Below, piece by piece: positions 1 through 10,989 of a DNA stretch of 64,000 nt. The position numbers and the translations under genes are program-made. The stretch is taken from the NCBI GenBank assembly GCA_019802505.1, contig JAFMOC010000104.1, forward strand, positions 124,001 to 188,000, read 5' to 3'. Source of the DNA: Corydoras sp. C115 (taxonomy: Eukaryota > Chordata > Actinopteri > Siluriformes > Callichthyidae). How positions within the stretch are numbered: position 1 is the stretch's first letter; the number at the start of each line of letters is the position of its first letter. The notes beneath the pieces are model-generated. The model was not told where the DNA came from. It did not search any database and saw only the letters and a list, made by a program, of their open reading frames with translations.

Positions 1-239
1 ATATTACAATACTACAAATGTGAAAAAAAAAAACAATGCAAGGTGACTAAAATGGTTTATAATATATTGTTATAGTAAACAAAGCACATTGGTTTGTGCA
101 ACTAATGCAGGGCAGAGTTAAAAGTTATACAGAGTGTGTACTCTCACTTTGCTGCGTGAACTTCCCATTTGTGGGACCAATAAAGGAATATCGTATTCTT
201 AGCTTATCTTATAATACATTTCATGGACACAACTATGCC

Positions 240-560
240 GACACACCTCTTCATCACTGAATCTTAGATTATTCACCCAAAGCTCAAAGCAATGTCCATA
301 AATACATGTTTGGTTGTGTCTGGTGTGAAAGAACATGACTGATCCACACACAAAACCTAACCTCAACCCAATCCAATTGGGATGAATTAAAATGGAAATA
401 TTTAGTCAGGCCTTCTCATTCAAGATCACTGTTTAACCTAATAAATGATCTGCACACAGTGGGTGCAGTTATAACTACAAAGAAAGGGTGGGGGGGTACA
501 AAGAGGAACAACATGTTGGGGTCCCAATACCTTTGTCCATAGGATGTAAATGTATATAAA
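240..560 (+). mobile_element. Decayed Tc1/mariner-like transposon, 3' end
   Basis: The stretch at 300-370 reads like the degraded C-terminal part of a Tc1-type transposase: a GVKEHD-like segment, then a broken DLNPI...WDEL segment, then a segment related to the 'SQAFSFK...' region. The block ends near 530-545 in CCCAATACCTTTGTCCATA, which resembles the inner end of the terminal repeat of a common fish Tc1-like family. Many stops and indels show it is dead. Family assignment is from recalled sequence patterns and was not searched. Confidence 0.45.
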
Positions 561-1337
561 TCCATTGTATTGGAAGGTTTTTCTGAGGTGAATAAGTATT
601 GGAATTGAATTAAACCCTAACTGGGGTAATATGTGCAGCAGAGCTATCAGATACAGCAGAACCTTTACCAGCAGAAGTCGTTTTGGCTCTGATAAGAATT
701 TAACCTCCAGCCTTAGATTTCCTCCATAGCAAATGTGGTAAAGTGTACAGAGCTTCTGAACACAAAGTCCTGCTCCGTAAATCCACCTGATTAAAGGGTA
801 TTATTTATCCAATTTATCTGGGTCACTCACAAACGCCCCAGCTTGTCACATCCTCACCAACCCATTTCATTAATAGGACGAATATAAAAAGCCTGACTGA
901 GTAGAGTGCCAGTCGAGCGGCCTGTTGCTCAAGTTTATCACTCTGATTTCTGTGCAAATGCGTTGATATTACCATAGATTACTGAAGTGTGACTTCGGGC
1001 TTTCGTTCAGCTTCCATGTCCTCACTCCTGTTGCTATTAATGCTTATCGAATTACGTTTGTCTGCAGATGATGATGATGGTTTTGATTACCTCATGCTCC
1101 GAGCTAATGAAAAATTTGTTTGGGCCCACAAAAACAAATTACTGTAACTAATGCTTAGTGTGATTTCAGCAGCTCTCCATTGTGACTGTTTTGTCAGAGT
1201 AGAGGATGCTAGACTATCATATTATGAGGCATCAGCTGGTTCCTTTAGATGATGTCATACTACTAAGTGGCAAGTGATACGAGTGAAAGGAGGGAGACAA
1301 AGGAAGTGAAAATGGGCCTCAAAGGACAGAGTGAACT

Positions 1338-1339
<2 letters not shown>

Positions 1340-1367
<28 letters not shown>
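1340..1367. repeat. (TA)n microsatellite
   Basis: An uninterrupted run of about 13-14 TA dinucleotides. Confidence 0.9.
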
Positions 1368-1370
<3 letters not shown>

Positions 1371-1565
1371 GACTTTACGTGGTAATTTTGATTAATTAAT
1401 TACAGGGTAAATAAGGAAATAAAAAATTTGACCCATTTTAATCACACTTTTGTACTATGGAACGTTTCTCAGTGCATGAGTTCCAGGCATACAGATTATA
1501 TCGACGCGCAATGTGATGAGCATGATGGAAATGACGAAAGAGGCTACGATGGTGGATGGGAAATT

Positions 1566-1703
1566 CATTCATTCATTCAATCATTATCTCCCACTTTATC
1601 CTTTATTAGGGTCATGGTGGGGTTACCCATGCCCATCCAGGGGAGAACGTTTCGGGCGCTGGGCAGATACACCCAGGTCAGGGCGCCAATCCATCGCTGG
1701 GCA
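1566..1703 (-). mobile_element. tRNA-derived SINE, 5'-truncated copy
   Basis: Member of the SINE family found throughout this window. It lies in minus orientation, with its (GAAT)n tail at 1566. It keeps only the 3' third, with the conserved 'CGCTTTATCC..TTAGGGTC' and 'GGGCGCTGGGCAGATACACC' blocks. It is flanked by a 12-bp direct repeat GGATGGGAAATT (1554-1565 and 1704-1715), a clean target-site duplication from target-primed insertion. Confidence 0.8.
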
Positions 1704-1855
1704 GGATGGGAAATTGAAATACAGAAAACTTCCAGATGGAAGTACAAACTAAAATGTTGTTTTATTTGCAAATATTTTATTTGCAAATTTGCACTTTACA
1801 CAGGAATGAGTTTACTTATCACAGGAGAACTTCCACCCTTCATTACGCAAAACAT

Positions 1856-2174
1856 GTTCCATCCATCCATTATCTTCCGCTTTATCCTCTATTAGGGTAG
1901 CGGGGGAGGGCTGGGGCGGTTCCCCATGCCATCCAGGGGAGAACGTTTCGGGCGCTGGGCAGATACACCCAGGACAGGACGCCAATCCATCGCTGGGCAC
2001 ACACTCACTCACACATACACACTCTATATGGGGCAATTTGGAGAACTCAATTGACTTGATCCATGTTTTTGGACTGTGGGAGGAAACCGGAGAACCCGGA
2101 GGAAACCCACGCGGGCATGATGGAAACATGACGAACCTAATATAGGATAAAACGGGAGATAATGAATGAATGAA

Positions 2175-2180
<6 letters not shown>
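1856..2180 (-). mobile_element. SINE copy joined to an inverted SINE tail
   Basis: Positions 1856-2130 are a minus-oriented copy lacking the tRNA-like head. At about 2133 it is joined directly to a plus-oriented SINE 3' end (CCTAATATAGGATAAA...) with its own (GAAT)n tail to 2180. The two tails therefore point outward, as in a collapsed inverted SINE dimer. Confidence 0.7.

Positions 2181-2260
<80 letters not shown>
2178..2260. repeat. (TA)n(GT)n compound microsatellite
   Basis: A run of TA at 2178-2213 followed by GT to 2260, immediately after the (GAAT)n tail of the preceding SINE. This is a typical case of a SINE tail seeding a microsatellite. Confidence 0.9.
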
Positions 2261-2262
<2 letters not shown>

Positions 2263-2598
2263 TATGGTTGTGGTAGATGGCTGGAGTGCGAAAAGGGTGG
2301 GTAGTGAACTGCCCCACGATGCCCATCTGCTGGCTTAGTGATGCGGCAGTAATTCACCAGAATAGCCTGTGGCTTCTTCGAGAGCACATGAGGTCCTAAA
2401 TTCACAAAGAACAGCAGACACACACTCTACATCTTTAAATCATGGGTCCTTGTTTAAAGATTATTACAACTTTATAACGCCTCCATACCTTCATGCAGAA
2501 CCTAGTCTCAACCCGAGCGTCATGTTTTATTTATGAGACTCTATTTAACCTTGTTCTACCTCTTCTTTCCATCTCCTTTTTTTCTATCGCTTTCTCAG

Positions 2599-2657
2599 CC
2601 CAAGGGACCGAATGCTGACTGGCGGTACTCAGCATCTCTGAGGGCAGGAGTGCAGAG
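2599..2657 (+). CDS. pcdha: Protocadherin-alpha constant exon 1
   Basis: A 59-base internal exon between an acceptor TTTCTCAG (to 2598) and a donor GTAAGC (from 2658). It encodes PKGPNADWRYSASLRAGVQ plus two bases of a split serine codon (AG, completed by C of the next exon). The DWRYSASLRAG core is the hallmark of the first constant exon of protocadherin-alpha, which is joined to every alpha variable exon and begins the shared cytoplasmic domain. It is too short to appear as an open reading frame and was recognised by motif and splice phase. The alpha variable exons must lie left of the window. The assignment to alpha rather than gamma rests on the joined product of all three constant exons. 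Confidence 0.93.
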
Positions 2658-2727
2658 GTAAGCACTTTTCTTGATCCTGCGTTATCTCTCGAAACGGATT
2701 TAGACTTTCACATGCACGTACGCTCAC

Positions 2728-2770
2728 ACACACACACACACACCCACACACACACACACACCCACACACA
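2728..2770. repeat. (CA)n microsatellite
   Basis: A CA run with a few CCCA interruptions, just inside constant intron 1. Confidence 0.85.
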
Positions 2771-2953
2771 TTAATTTATTCATTATCTTCTGCTTAATCC
2801 TCTACTAGGGTCGTTGTGGAGATACCCATCCAAGTAATCGTGTACTTTATTTGTCCTCTGGTTTTTAGCATTGTTGTCTTTTAGTGCTGGTTTATTGCCA
2901 GCACCTGTAAAATCAAACCTCTCTGCCCCAAATATTACAGCCAGCTTAACAAT

Positions 2954-3310
2954 TCATTCATTCATTATCTTCCGCTTTATCCTCTATTAGGGTCGCAGTG
3001 GGGTTCTCCATGCCCGTCCAGGGGAGAAGGTTTTGGGCGCTGGGCAGATACACCCAGGACAGGGCGCCAATCTCTCGCTGGGCACACACTCACTCACACA
3101 GACACCCACGCATACAAACTCTATATGGGGCAATTTGAAGAACTCAATTGACTTGATCCATGTTTTTGGACTGTGGGAGGAAACCGGAGAACCCGGAGGA
3201 AACCCACGCAGACACGGGGAGAACATGGAAACTCCACCCAGATGGGGATTCGAACCGGGAATCCCTAGTGCTGAGAGGCGAACGTGCTAACCACTAAGCC
3301 ACCGTGCCGC
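2954..3310 (-). mobile_element. tRNA-derived SINE, full-length copy
   Basis: A complete minus-oriented copy: (ATTC)n tail at 2954, body, then the complement of the tRNA-like head ending at 3310. On the minus strand the head shows an A-box-like TGGCTTAGTGGTTAGCACG and a B-box GGTTCGAATCC, so the element is tRNA-derived and transcribed by RNA polymerase III. A 13-bp target-site duplication CCAGCTTAACAAT flanks it (2941-2953 and 3311-3323). It is the best reference copy in the window. Similar GGCGGCACGGTGG repeats are known in zebrafish and catfish (Mermaid/Merman type); the exact family name was not checked. Confidence 0.88.
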
Positions 3311-3358
3311 CCAGCTTAACAATATACAATCAAAATACTATCTAGTGTCTACTTGCAG

Positions 3359-3361
<3 letters not shown>

Positions 3362-3399
<38 letters not shown>

Positions 3400-3661
3400 C
3401 CAGAAAAGCCAGGGGAGAGCATTTTGGGTGCTGGGCAGATACACCCAGGACAGGGCGCCAATCTATCATTGAGCACACCCTAACTCACGCAGACACAGGG
3501 CAAATTAGAGCATTCAATTCTCATTGAATCTATGTTTTTCGACTGGTGGGTGTAACCTGGAGGAAACCCATGCAGACACAAGGAGAACATGGAAACTCAA
3601 TCCAGATTGATGATCCCAAGTGCTAAGAGGCGAATGTGCTAATCACTAAGCTACCATTGCG

Positions 3662-3664
<3 letters not shown>
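3362..3664 (-). mobile_element. Diverged SINE copy preceded by a (GT)n run
   Basis: A (GT)n run (3362-3398) abuts a minus-oriented, 3'-truncated SINE (3400-3664). The truncation point (AGCCAGAAAAGCCAGGGG) and the spacer 3324-3361 recur in inverted orientation at 27,236-27,411. Confidence 0.75.
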
Positions 3665-3696
<32 letters not shown>

Positions 3697-3831
3697 CCAT
3701 CAATCGATCCATCCAGGATGGATGGGAGGGGTCCCCATGCCCATCCAGGGGAGAACATTTCGGGCGCTAGGCAGATACACCCAGGACAGGGTGCCAATCT
3801 ATCACTGGATACACTCACTCACACAGACACA

Positions 3832-3871
<40 letters not shown>

Positions 3872-4096
3872 CACTAACACACACACACACACACACAAAC
3901 ACAAACACACTTTATATGGGGCAATTTGGAGAATTTAGTTGACTTTGATCCATGTGTTTGGACTGTGGGAGGAAAGCAGAGAACCCAGAGGAAACCCATG
4001 TGGACACACAACATGCTAACTCCCAGATTGGGATTTGAACTGGGAATCCCTAGTTCTGAGAGGCAAACATACTAACCACTAAGCCACCGTGCCACC

Positions 4097-4140
<44 letters not shown>
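3664..4140 (-). mobile_element. SINE copy swollen by (CA)n expansions
   Basis: A minus-oriented SINE from about 3718 to 4097, bracketed by (CA)n tracts at 3664-3694 and 4098-4138. Its internal CA-rich stretch has expanded at 3835-3890. The tRNA-like head is at the right end (AACCACTAAGCCACCGTGCC). Confidence 0.8.
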
Positions 4141-5051
4141 TATATATACCAAAAGCTACCTTATATCTGCTACAAACACACAACAAATACACACACACAT
4201 GCACACAGGCACCCCCCCCCCCCCACCCATGTACACACTCACATACCCAGATCCAGTAGCTAAGGGCCTTTTCTGGGCAGTGCAGATATCTGCAGTGATG
4301 TGTTGGATATAGGTCATCAGCATTCCGTGCCCCACATACACAGTCCTTCAGCACTCAGCTTCAAGGACAAATAGACTGAGAGGGGTCTGACAGTCTGATG
4401 GTCAGATTGCCCAAACCCACACACACAAATGATGCCATTTTGCATAATCACACCCCTTCTGGCTCAGTGTCCATTCTGAGTGTGATTGTAATGCCTGCCT
4501 TTTCTTCTCAGACTCTCAAAATGGTGTGTGCCATTTTGACCAACCCACACCTCACGTACACCTCATCTGCCTGGTGTGTTATTTATTTAGTGATCCTCAG
4601 GAGGACAGAGGATCAGAGGAAGTTCACAGACACATTAACACTTCTGAGTCTTTATACAGTTCCATGAATAATTAGCGCTCGACCAACGTCACAGCTGCTG
4701 GTCAGGTGAATATTAATTCACCGAGCTAAAACTTTATAATCTAAAAATGGTTGAAAATGGTTACGTGTATTTTACTATAGCAGATTAGATCTTATTGGTA
4801 GCAACAAATATTGAACTCTAAGGCTTTAAAATTCTTCGAGTTCTCATCATACTGGTCACCACCGTGATGGTACAACGACTATCATATGACAGGGTCATGT
4901 AGAATCACTAGTGGCTCTGCAGGCTTTCCTACATGCAACCATCAACAGTCTGGTTTCATATTTCTCTAAACTCTAGACATATTCTGATGCGACGTGTGAC
5001 AGTACATCCAAAAATACATCAACCATCAGTCTGTTTCACAAAATGTACAGC

Positions 5052-5054
<3 letters not shown>

Positions 5055-5092
<38 letters not shown>
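5055..5092. repeat. (GA)n microsatellite
   Basis: An uninterrupted GA run of about 38 bases in constant intron 1. Confidence 0.9.
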
Positions 5093-5096
<4 letters not shown>

Positions 5097-5932
5097 GTGA
5101 TTTGGGTGCTTTAACATGGTGGACACACCCTGTGCTGCATTGCAGATGCTTTGCTATACCCACAGCCTATTTGCTTCTTATAGTTTAAACATTCATTTTG
5201 TGTGTATGGACGCCGAATGCATGTCTAATTGCTCTGGCAGTCAACCATAAGGCTGGTTCTAGTCTCCGAGTCAAGGCCCTCAAGTGCTAACAGCAAAACT
5301 GAGAACAATTTACTGCCAGCATTTGTTTTTAATTTACCCAGGCGGCTTTGGAGTGCTGCGCGAGGCATTTTTTTTTTTTTTCCATTTCATAGGCTCTATT
5401 CTATACAGAGTACTATACTGCATTCCAAGCTTGTCGAAAAATCAAAGACGCAGAGTTAATGGGAAAAAAAAAAGAATAGCTACGCAAAACTACCGGAAGT
5501 TGTTTTATCCTATAGTCTTCGCCCATTTCCCCAATTGCAGTGTTTGTGTGTGTTGGACCTTGGCTATGTCACAATGACTCTTTGTTATCACATCTCACAG
5601 GACAGGGACTGACACACAAACACGCCATAGGGGCCCGCGGCAATTCTGCATGTCATCTCGCTCTCTCCACATAAGCGTCAGATCGTTCCCATGCACTATG
5701 ACATGCAACTTTCGGATCTGATGCAGCCAGACTGAGCAAATCAGAGACGTGCACATACAGTGCAGCCATTTAGAGTCAGCAAAACCCCCGACACATGTAG
5801 CACAAGCCTTTAATTTGATTTCAGTTTGCTAGTATATTTAATGTATATTTGTTGGGTATGATATTCATTCACTCAAAGGGTTAATAGTGGAGAAACAGGG
5901 TGCTAGAACATTTAAGCACAGACACACACTTT

Positions 5933-6242
5933 CCAACCATTATCTTCCACTATATCCTCTTTATGGGGTGGGGGGGGGGGGTTACACATGCCCATCCAGG
6001 GGAGGACATTTCGGGCGCTGGGCAGATACAACCAAGACAGGGTGCCAATTTATTACTGGGCACACACTCACTCACACAGACAACCTCTATATGGGGCAAT
6101 TTGGAGAATTCAATTGACCTTGATCTATGTTTTTGGACTGTGGGAGGAAATCGGAGAACTCGGAGGAAACCCACGCGGATATGGGGAGAACATGGAAACT
6201 TCACCCAGATTGGGATTCGAACCGGGAATCCCTAGTGCTGAG
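5933..6242 (-). mobile_element. SINE copy, head truncated
   Basis: Minus-oriented SINE with the tail end near 5933. It lacks the last part of the tRNA-like head (it breaks off after CCCTAGTGCTGAG at 6242). A G-run (5966-5981) lies near the tail. Confidence 0.8.
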
Positions 6243-6261
6243 GGAAAATAACCTTAAAGAA

Positions 6262-6476
6262 CGGGCGGCTGGGGGGCATAGTGGATGGCACGTTTGCCTC
6301 TCCAAGTTTCCATGTTCTCCCCGATTCTCTCTCAGTTCTCCAGTTTCCTTCCACAGTCCAAAAACATGGTTTCAATGTAAAATGAATGCCCTAAATTGCC
6401 CCTTCACGTTCTCCTCTGGAGGAGTATGGGAACCCCCGCCACCACCCGCGACCCTATTAGAGGTTAAGTGGAAAAT
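6262..6476 (+). mobile_element. Diverged SINE copy, plus strand
   Basis: A strongly decayed plus-oriented member of the same SINE family: head GGGCATAGTGGATGGCACGTTTGCC, the 'CCACAGTCCAAAAACATGG' block and a degenerate 3' end. It lies tail to tail with the neighbouring minus copy, forming an imperfect inverted pair. Confidence 0.7.
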
Positions 6477-6539
6477 ATTTAAACATACATAAGTGAATTT
6501 AAGTGCACTTCAAAAACAAAGGTACCACTTTACTTTTTT

Positions 6540-6603
6540 TTTAATAATATATCGGCGACTCACTTTATGTCACGACCCATTATTTGAGAAACGCTGCTCT
6601 AGA
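6540..6603. mobile_element. hAT-like element end (fragment)
   Basis: The end TTATTTGAGAAACGCTGC, read on the minus strand, is a CAGCGTTTCTCAA-type terminal repeat typical of hAT transposons. No matching partner end or target duplication was found, so it is only a fragment. Confidence 0.4.
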
Positions 6604-7338
6604 GAACATCCATGCATTCATTAAAGTCTAAACCAAAATGATCTCCTCTGAACTGTAACCAAAAACCTTCATGTGGTGGGATTTTGAGGTATCTTCAGCT
6701 TTTTTAGGTATCACCTGCTCCTCATCCATAACACTGCCAGAGCACCACGGCAACGACAATTACTAGACAGAACCTGGATTTCTGTCGGACCAGTGGTGTT
6801 GCAGGTCCTGGCAGACTAGCATCACTGAACTTATGTAATGTTAAAATGGACACCTGATCATGGCACAATCTGTGCATGGGTGTCGTACTGTTGATGCTAC
6901 CCCCTTTGTAAAAAGGATGAGTCCCTATAAGCCTTGGTCTTCCCAAGGATTCTTACTTAAAAAACAACGAAACAAACCACTAAGCCACTGTGCCCTCCAA
7001 AAAGCACTATATAAATAAATTAAACTTCACTTGGGGGTTGGATATCTAACTACTGGCCATCAGAGCTGACTGGAATACAGTACACACCATATCCAACATA
7101 CTTATTACAACATAACCTATTATTAATACTAGATCAAATGATTCAGTCTCAATGGCACACCAAAGTATTTTTCAGGATTTTGTGCAAATTTCTTTCTTTT
7201 CTCTTTTCAAATTTTATTTCTTGAAGAAGTAAAGCTCTACAATGGCATGGTTTGTTGTGGAACATCATCAGCTTGTACAGAGCCACAATGACAAACCCAT
7301 TGGTCACCTCAGCAGTTATGTCTGTATTTGTGTTGCAG

Positions 7339-7427
7339 CTCTGTCCACATGGAGGAAGCCTCTGCCATGATGCAAGGAGCCCAGGGTATGCTGGTGCAGA
7401 ACTGGCCCACTGTCTCCAGTGCTGCAG
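7339..7427 (+). CDS. pcdha: Protocadherin-alpha constant exon 2
   Basis: An 89-base exon between the acceptor TTTGTGTTGCAG and the donor GTGAGA. With the two carried bases it encodes S-SVHMEEASAMMQGAQG and then MLVQNWPTVSSAA, plus one base G of a split aspartate codon. SVH-EEA at the start and W-PTVSSA at the end are conserved features of the second alpha constant exon. Phase fits on both sides (59+89 leaves one base over, matched by exon 3). It lies in a SINE-poor stretch of the alpha constant region. Confidence 0.93.
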
Positions 7428-7650
7428 GTGAGATTCTATAATTAAACACCTTTTTAGCATCAGCACATTGTTCTAGTTTAAAAAGATAGGGATCAATTCT
7501 AGCATTCAGACTCACATTCCAAACGTATCCATTTGAGAGTGCATTAATATTCAGTATCATATTAATGCAGAATCAAAGAGTTTGAAGCTGATGTGCTGTA
7601 TTTGATTTAAGTAACAAAATGCTGTCCAGGCAAAAATGAATCTATGTAAA

Positions 7651-8004
7651 TCATTCATATATTTTCTTCTGCTTAATACTATACTAGGGTCATGGGGGTG
7701 GGGGTGGGGGTGGGGGGTTCTCCATGACCATCCAGGGGAGAAGGTTTCGGGCGCTGGGCCGACACCCAGGACAGGACTCCAATCTATTACTAGGCATACT
7801 CACTCACTTACACAGACACACAAACATACACTATTGGGCATTTATTTAGAGCATTCAATTTACCTTGAATCCATGTTTTTGGACTGTGGAAGGAAACTGG
7901 AGAACCCAATGGAAACACATTCAGACATGAAAACTCCACTCAGATTGGGAATCGAACCTGAATCCCCAGTAATGAAAGGCAAACGTGATAACCACTAAAC
8001 TCCG
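7651..8004 (-). mobile_element. Diverged SINE copy
   Basis: Minus-oriented, with tail side ATTTTCTTCTGCTTAATACT near 7660 and an internal GGGGGT expansion. The head is badly mutated (ends CACTAAACTCCGTCC), so it is an old copy. Confidence 0.75.
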
Positions 8005-8157
8005 TCCATAATATATGTAATTGATTCATATAAAAATAATCAGCTATTTGAAATTCCTGTGTTGGTGTAAATAAGATTTAACGATTGTTAAATCAATTTA
8101 AGATACTAGCGGTCATTTTTAAGAATATACTGATTTGAATTAAGAACTGCATCAAAT

Positions 8158-8499
8158 TGGCACGGTGGCTTAGTGGTTAGCACGGTCGCCTCTCAGCGCT
8201 AGGGATTCCCGGTTCGAATCCCCATCTGGATGGAGTGTCCATGTTCTCCCCGTGTCCACGTGGGTTTCCTCCAGGTTCTCCGGTTTCCTCCCACAGTCCA
8301 AAAACATGGATCAAGTCAATTGAATTCTCAAAATTGCCCCATATAGAGTGTGTCTGTGTGAGTGAGTGTGTGCCCAGCGATGGATTGGCACCCTGTCCTG
8401 GGTGTATCTGCCCAGTGCCCGAGACGTTCTCCCTTGGATGGGCATGGGGAACCCCACCGCGACCCTAATCGAGGATAAAGCGGGAGATAATGAATGAAT
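8158..8499 (+). mobile_element. tRNA-derived SINE, full-length, plus strand
   Basis: A complete copy with A-box-like TGGCTTAGTGGTTAGCACGG, B-box GGTTCGAATCC and a (GAAT)n tail. It is flanked by a 14-bp target-site duplication GAACTGCATCAAAT (8144-8157 and 8500-8513). The perfect duplication and low divergence suggest a fairly recent insertion. Confidence 0.9.
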
Positions 8500-8639
8500 G
8501 AACTGCATCAAATCATCATTCACAATAAGTATTAAGTGTTTTATTATTAACACAAAGCCATGTATATTTATCTTGGTGTTTGCTGTTAACGTTGTGGAAA
8601 CAATTTGGGGAAGATCAGTAAAGACATAGTTATCAAATA

Positions 8640-8840
8640 TTGGTGTGCAAGGCTGTATCTTGATGTAAGGCTTGTTAAACATTTTTGGGATGAACCCCAA
8701 AGGGATAGTGTGGCAGGCCCTCTTGCCCAACACCAGTGTCTGACCAATCTGGCTCAATGGGCCTGAACATTCCCACAGACACATACAACTTCGTGGAAGT
8801 ACTTTCCCGAATGATGGAAGCTATTAGAATACGAAAAAAA
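8640..8840 (+). mobile_element. Tc1-like transposase relic
   Basis: One frame near 8730-8830 reads NIPTDTYNFVEVLSRMMEAI. This corresponds to the family's usual C-terminal end, where a conserved LV-S-PRR segment precedes AVI-AKGG. The preceding bases (GGCCCTCTTGCCCAACACCA) match the same family. It is dead and short. The same family is represented at 240-560 (+) and 13,567-13,715 (-). Confidence 0.45.
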
Positions 8841-9083
8841 ACAATTAGAATACACTGTCTCTGAAGCTCCTGAAAGTGTAATGTGTAGTGTTTCAAAACC
8901 TTTTTTATGCTGGCCTCATGGAGCCAAGTTTTTTGGACCTGAATAAAAATAAAATAAAAAAGGTCTTTTCTGGAATTAACTACCCTGTAATCTAGTGAAG
9001 TGTGCCGTTCTTCAAAATTAGAACTGGTAATTAGCCTGTACAAGTGCTTATTCATTAACTGAGATGGATTAAAGATGCTGTGA

Positions 9084-9206
9084 TAGATTGGCGCCTTGTC
9101 CTGGGTGTATCTGCCCAGCGCCCGAAATGTTCCCCCCTGGATAAGCATGGGGAACCCCCTGCGACCCTAATATCGGATAAAGCGGAAGATAATGGATGGA
9201 TGGATT
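9084..9206 (+). mobile_element. SINE 3' fragment
   Basis: The plus-oriented last ~120 bases of the SINE (ATAGATTGGCGCC... to GATAAAGCGGAAGATAATGG), followed by a GGAT repeat tail. Confidence 0.8.
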
Positions 9207-9375
9207 AAAGATGGTTTATTTTGGGTGAAGAGTAAAAAAATGGCATTTTATTTAATTTTATAAATTCGGTTACAAATTCTAGAACAAAGTTTTAAATGAA
9301 TTGTAAACATATTTTAATGTTCCTCTGTCTTGTGTCATTATGGATTGAATGATACTTTATAAATTGTTCCCATAT

Positions 9376-10745
9376 GGGGGGGGTGGCACGGTGGCTTAGT
9401 GGTAATAACTTAACCAGGTTTGAATGCTGATCAGGGTGGAGTTTCCATGTTCTCCCCATGTCCATGTGGGTTTCCTTCCTCCTCCAAGTTCTCCGGTTTC
9501 CTCCCACAGTCCAAAAACATGGATTTAAGGCAGTGATTCTCAATTATTTTCTGTTAAGCCCCCCCTAGGAAGAAGTAAACTTTTTGCGCCCCCCCCCACA
9601 CACACATAACAAAATGGGATGAAAAAGTATTTTACACGCCCACTGTAGTATCATTTGTCTATAAATTTGTTCTAAGTACAACTCTTTTATAACAATCTCT
9701 CCTTATTAACAATAAAGAAAATAAAAAAGAAAGAAATATAGATCAACTTAGAACAAAGAAACATTTTATTAACTTTGTTTTTTAGTTTGTAACAGAAACG
9801 AATGAAATCCTTATTTAAACTAGAAACATTTTTGAACTGACTGGCATTTGATACTGAAAAATGAAAATAAATAAAATTAATAAATAATAATAAATTCAAA
9901 TTCATCAGCAATATTAATTCAGGAGCACAATTTATTAACACTTTAACCTACAAAACTAAAATGAATACGACAATTTGTGTTGTTTTTTTTTTTTTTTTTA
10001 TCAAAATGAGGAAATCGGAACTAATGTCTCTAACGCGCCCGTTTTACAGCACAGCTTTTCTGAAGCAGCTTTCTTACAGCATTAATAATTGCTGGTTGTA
10101 CGCGTCACGTTTTCGATTAAAAAAAACTCAAGTGGTTTTCAGCGTGATCGGGGTTTAATGTCTTTAAGTGACGCCTTCATTTATTTGGCTTCACGCTGTC
10201 CGCTGCCAACATTTTAAGACACAGAAGACACGCCGGTCTTTCTTCGTCTTCCACCTCAGTTACAGTGAAGCCAAGCGCTACATACACTTCGACAAATTTC
10301 CTCGTTTTAACTTTCGGTTCACTTTTGTTGGTCTCATTATCTCCGCTTTTCTCTCCTCGTCTCTGTTAAATATTTCTCCATGTTGTCTCTTGAGGGTTTG
10401 TTCAGTACACTTAATATCACTTGCTCTGTGATATCTTGTTATGCGCCCCCCCAGGCACCGCACTGCGCCCCCCCAGGGGGGCGCGCCCCACTATTTGAGA
10501 AGCACTGATTTAAGGGGAATGGATTGCTCTCTTATTACCTCTATCTAAATTACCCCTGGATAGTATGTGTGTGTGTGTGTGTGTGTTGGTGTGTGTGAGT
10601 GTGTGAGTGTGTGAGTATTTGCCCAGAGATAGATTGGCGCCCTGTCCTGGGTATATCTGCCCAATGCCTGAAATATTTTCCCATGGGCATGAGAAACTTC
10701 CCCGCAACCCTAGTATAGGATTAAGCAGAAGATAAAGGCTGGTTA
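9376..10745 (+). mobile_element. SINE copy split by a hAT insertion
   Basis: The 5' half of a plus-oriented SINE (9376-9530) and its 3' half (10,508-10,745, with an internal (GT)n at 10,566-10,590) are interrupted by a 977-bp hAT-type element. The SINE was therefore in place before the hAT arrived. Confidence 0.85.
9531..10507. mobile_element. Non-autonomous hAT transposon inside a SINE
   Basis: The 977-bp element begins CAGTGATTCTCAA and ends TTGAGAAGCACTG, imperfect terminal inverted repeats of the hAT (Charlie-like) type. It is bounded by an exact 8-bp target-site duplication ATTTAAGG (9523-9530 and 10,508-10,515), the length hAT transposases make. Its inside is AT-rich with C-runs near each end (9558-9598, 10,445-10,490) and has no open frame resembling a transposase, so it was mobilised in trans. 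Confidence 0.88.
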
Positions 10746-10989
10746 GATGTTCCCATATGTACTCCTTATTTATGAGTCTTCCAGTCCCAGCCCATTAGGC
10801 TGGGCTCTACTTTAGTTACAGCCCGAAAAGCCAGACCTGTTGAAAATCCAACACAATTTTGCTTGTGTGGTGGATGAAACAGGAACAGGATTCCATGCCT
10901 GAGTGGGTTTGCATTAACTCAGAAATTTATTGAGTTCATTTCCAACCTTTATCATAGATGCAGACAGACACATGGCCATTGATCTGCTG

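Larger units (their letters stand above)
1..2598 (+). other. Intron sequence before alpha constant exon 1
   Basis: No coding exon was found here. By position it is the 3' part of the long intron joining alpha variable exons (left of the window) to constant exon 1. Contents in order: a decayed Tc1-like fragment (240-560); a non-repetitive, moderately conserved-looking stretch (600-1320); a (TA)n run (1340-1367); a truncated SINE (1566-1703); a composite SINE (1856-2180); a (TA)n(GT)n tract (2178-2260); and unique sequence up to a pyrimidine-rich acceptor at 2571-2598. Confidence 0.75.
2658..7338 (+). other. Alpha constant intron 1
   Basis: Intron of about 4.7 kb between constant exons 1 and 2 (GTAAGC...TTGCAG). 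It holds (CA)n tracts (2728-2770, 3362-3398, 3664-3694, 3835-3890, 4098-4138), five or six SINE copies, a C-run (4213-4224), a (GA)n run (5055-5092) and a hAT-like terminal fragment near 6549-6603. The stretches 4398-5050, 5100-5900 and 6610-7330 look single-copy, and I see no exon in them. Confidence 0.85.

Noticed and set aside
8157..8230. tRNA gene suggested by A-box and B-box motifs
   Set aside because: The same head occurs in all SINE copies and the arms do not fold into a proper cloverleaf with anticodon; it is the SINE promoter.
9961..10463. Genes within the hAT element
   Set aside because: No similarity to transposase and no consistent frame; AT-rich transposon interior.
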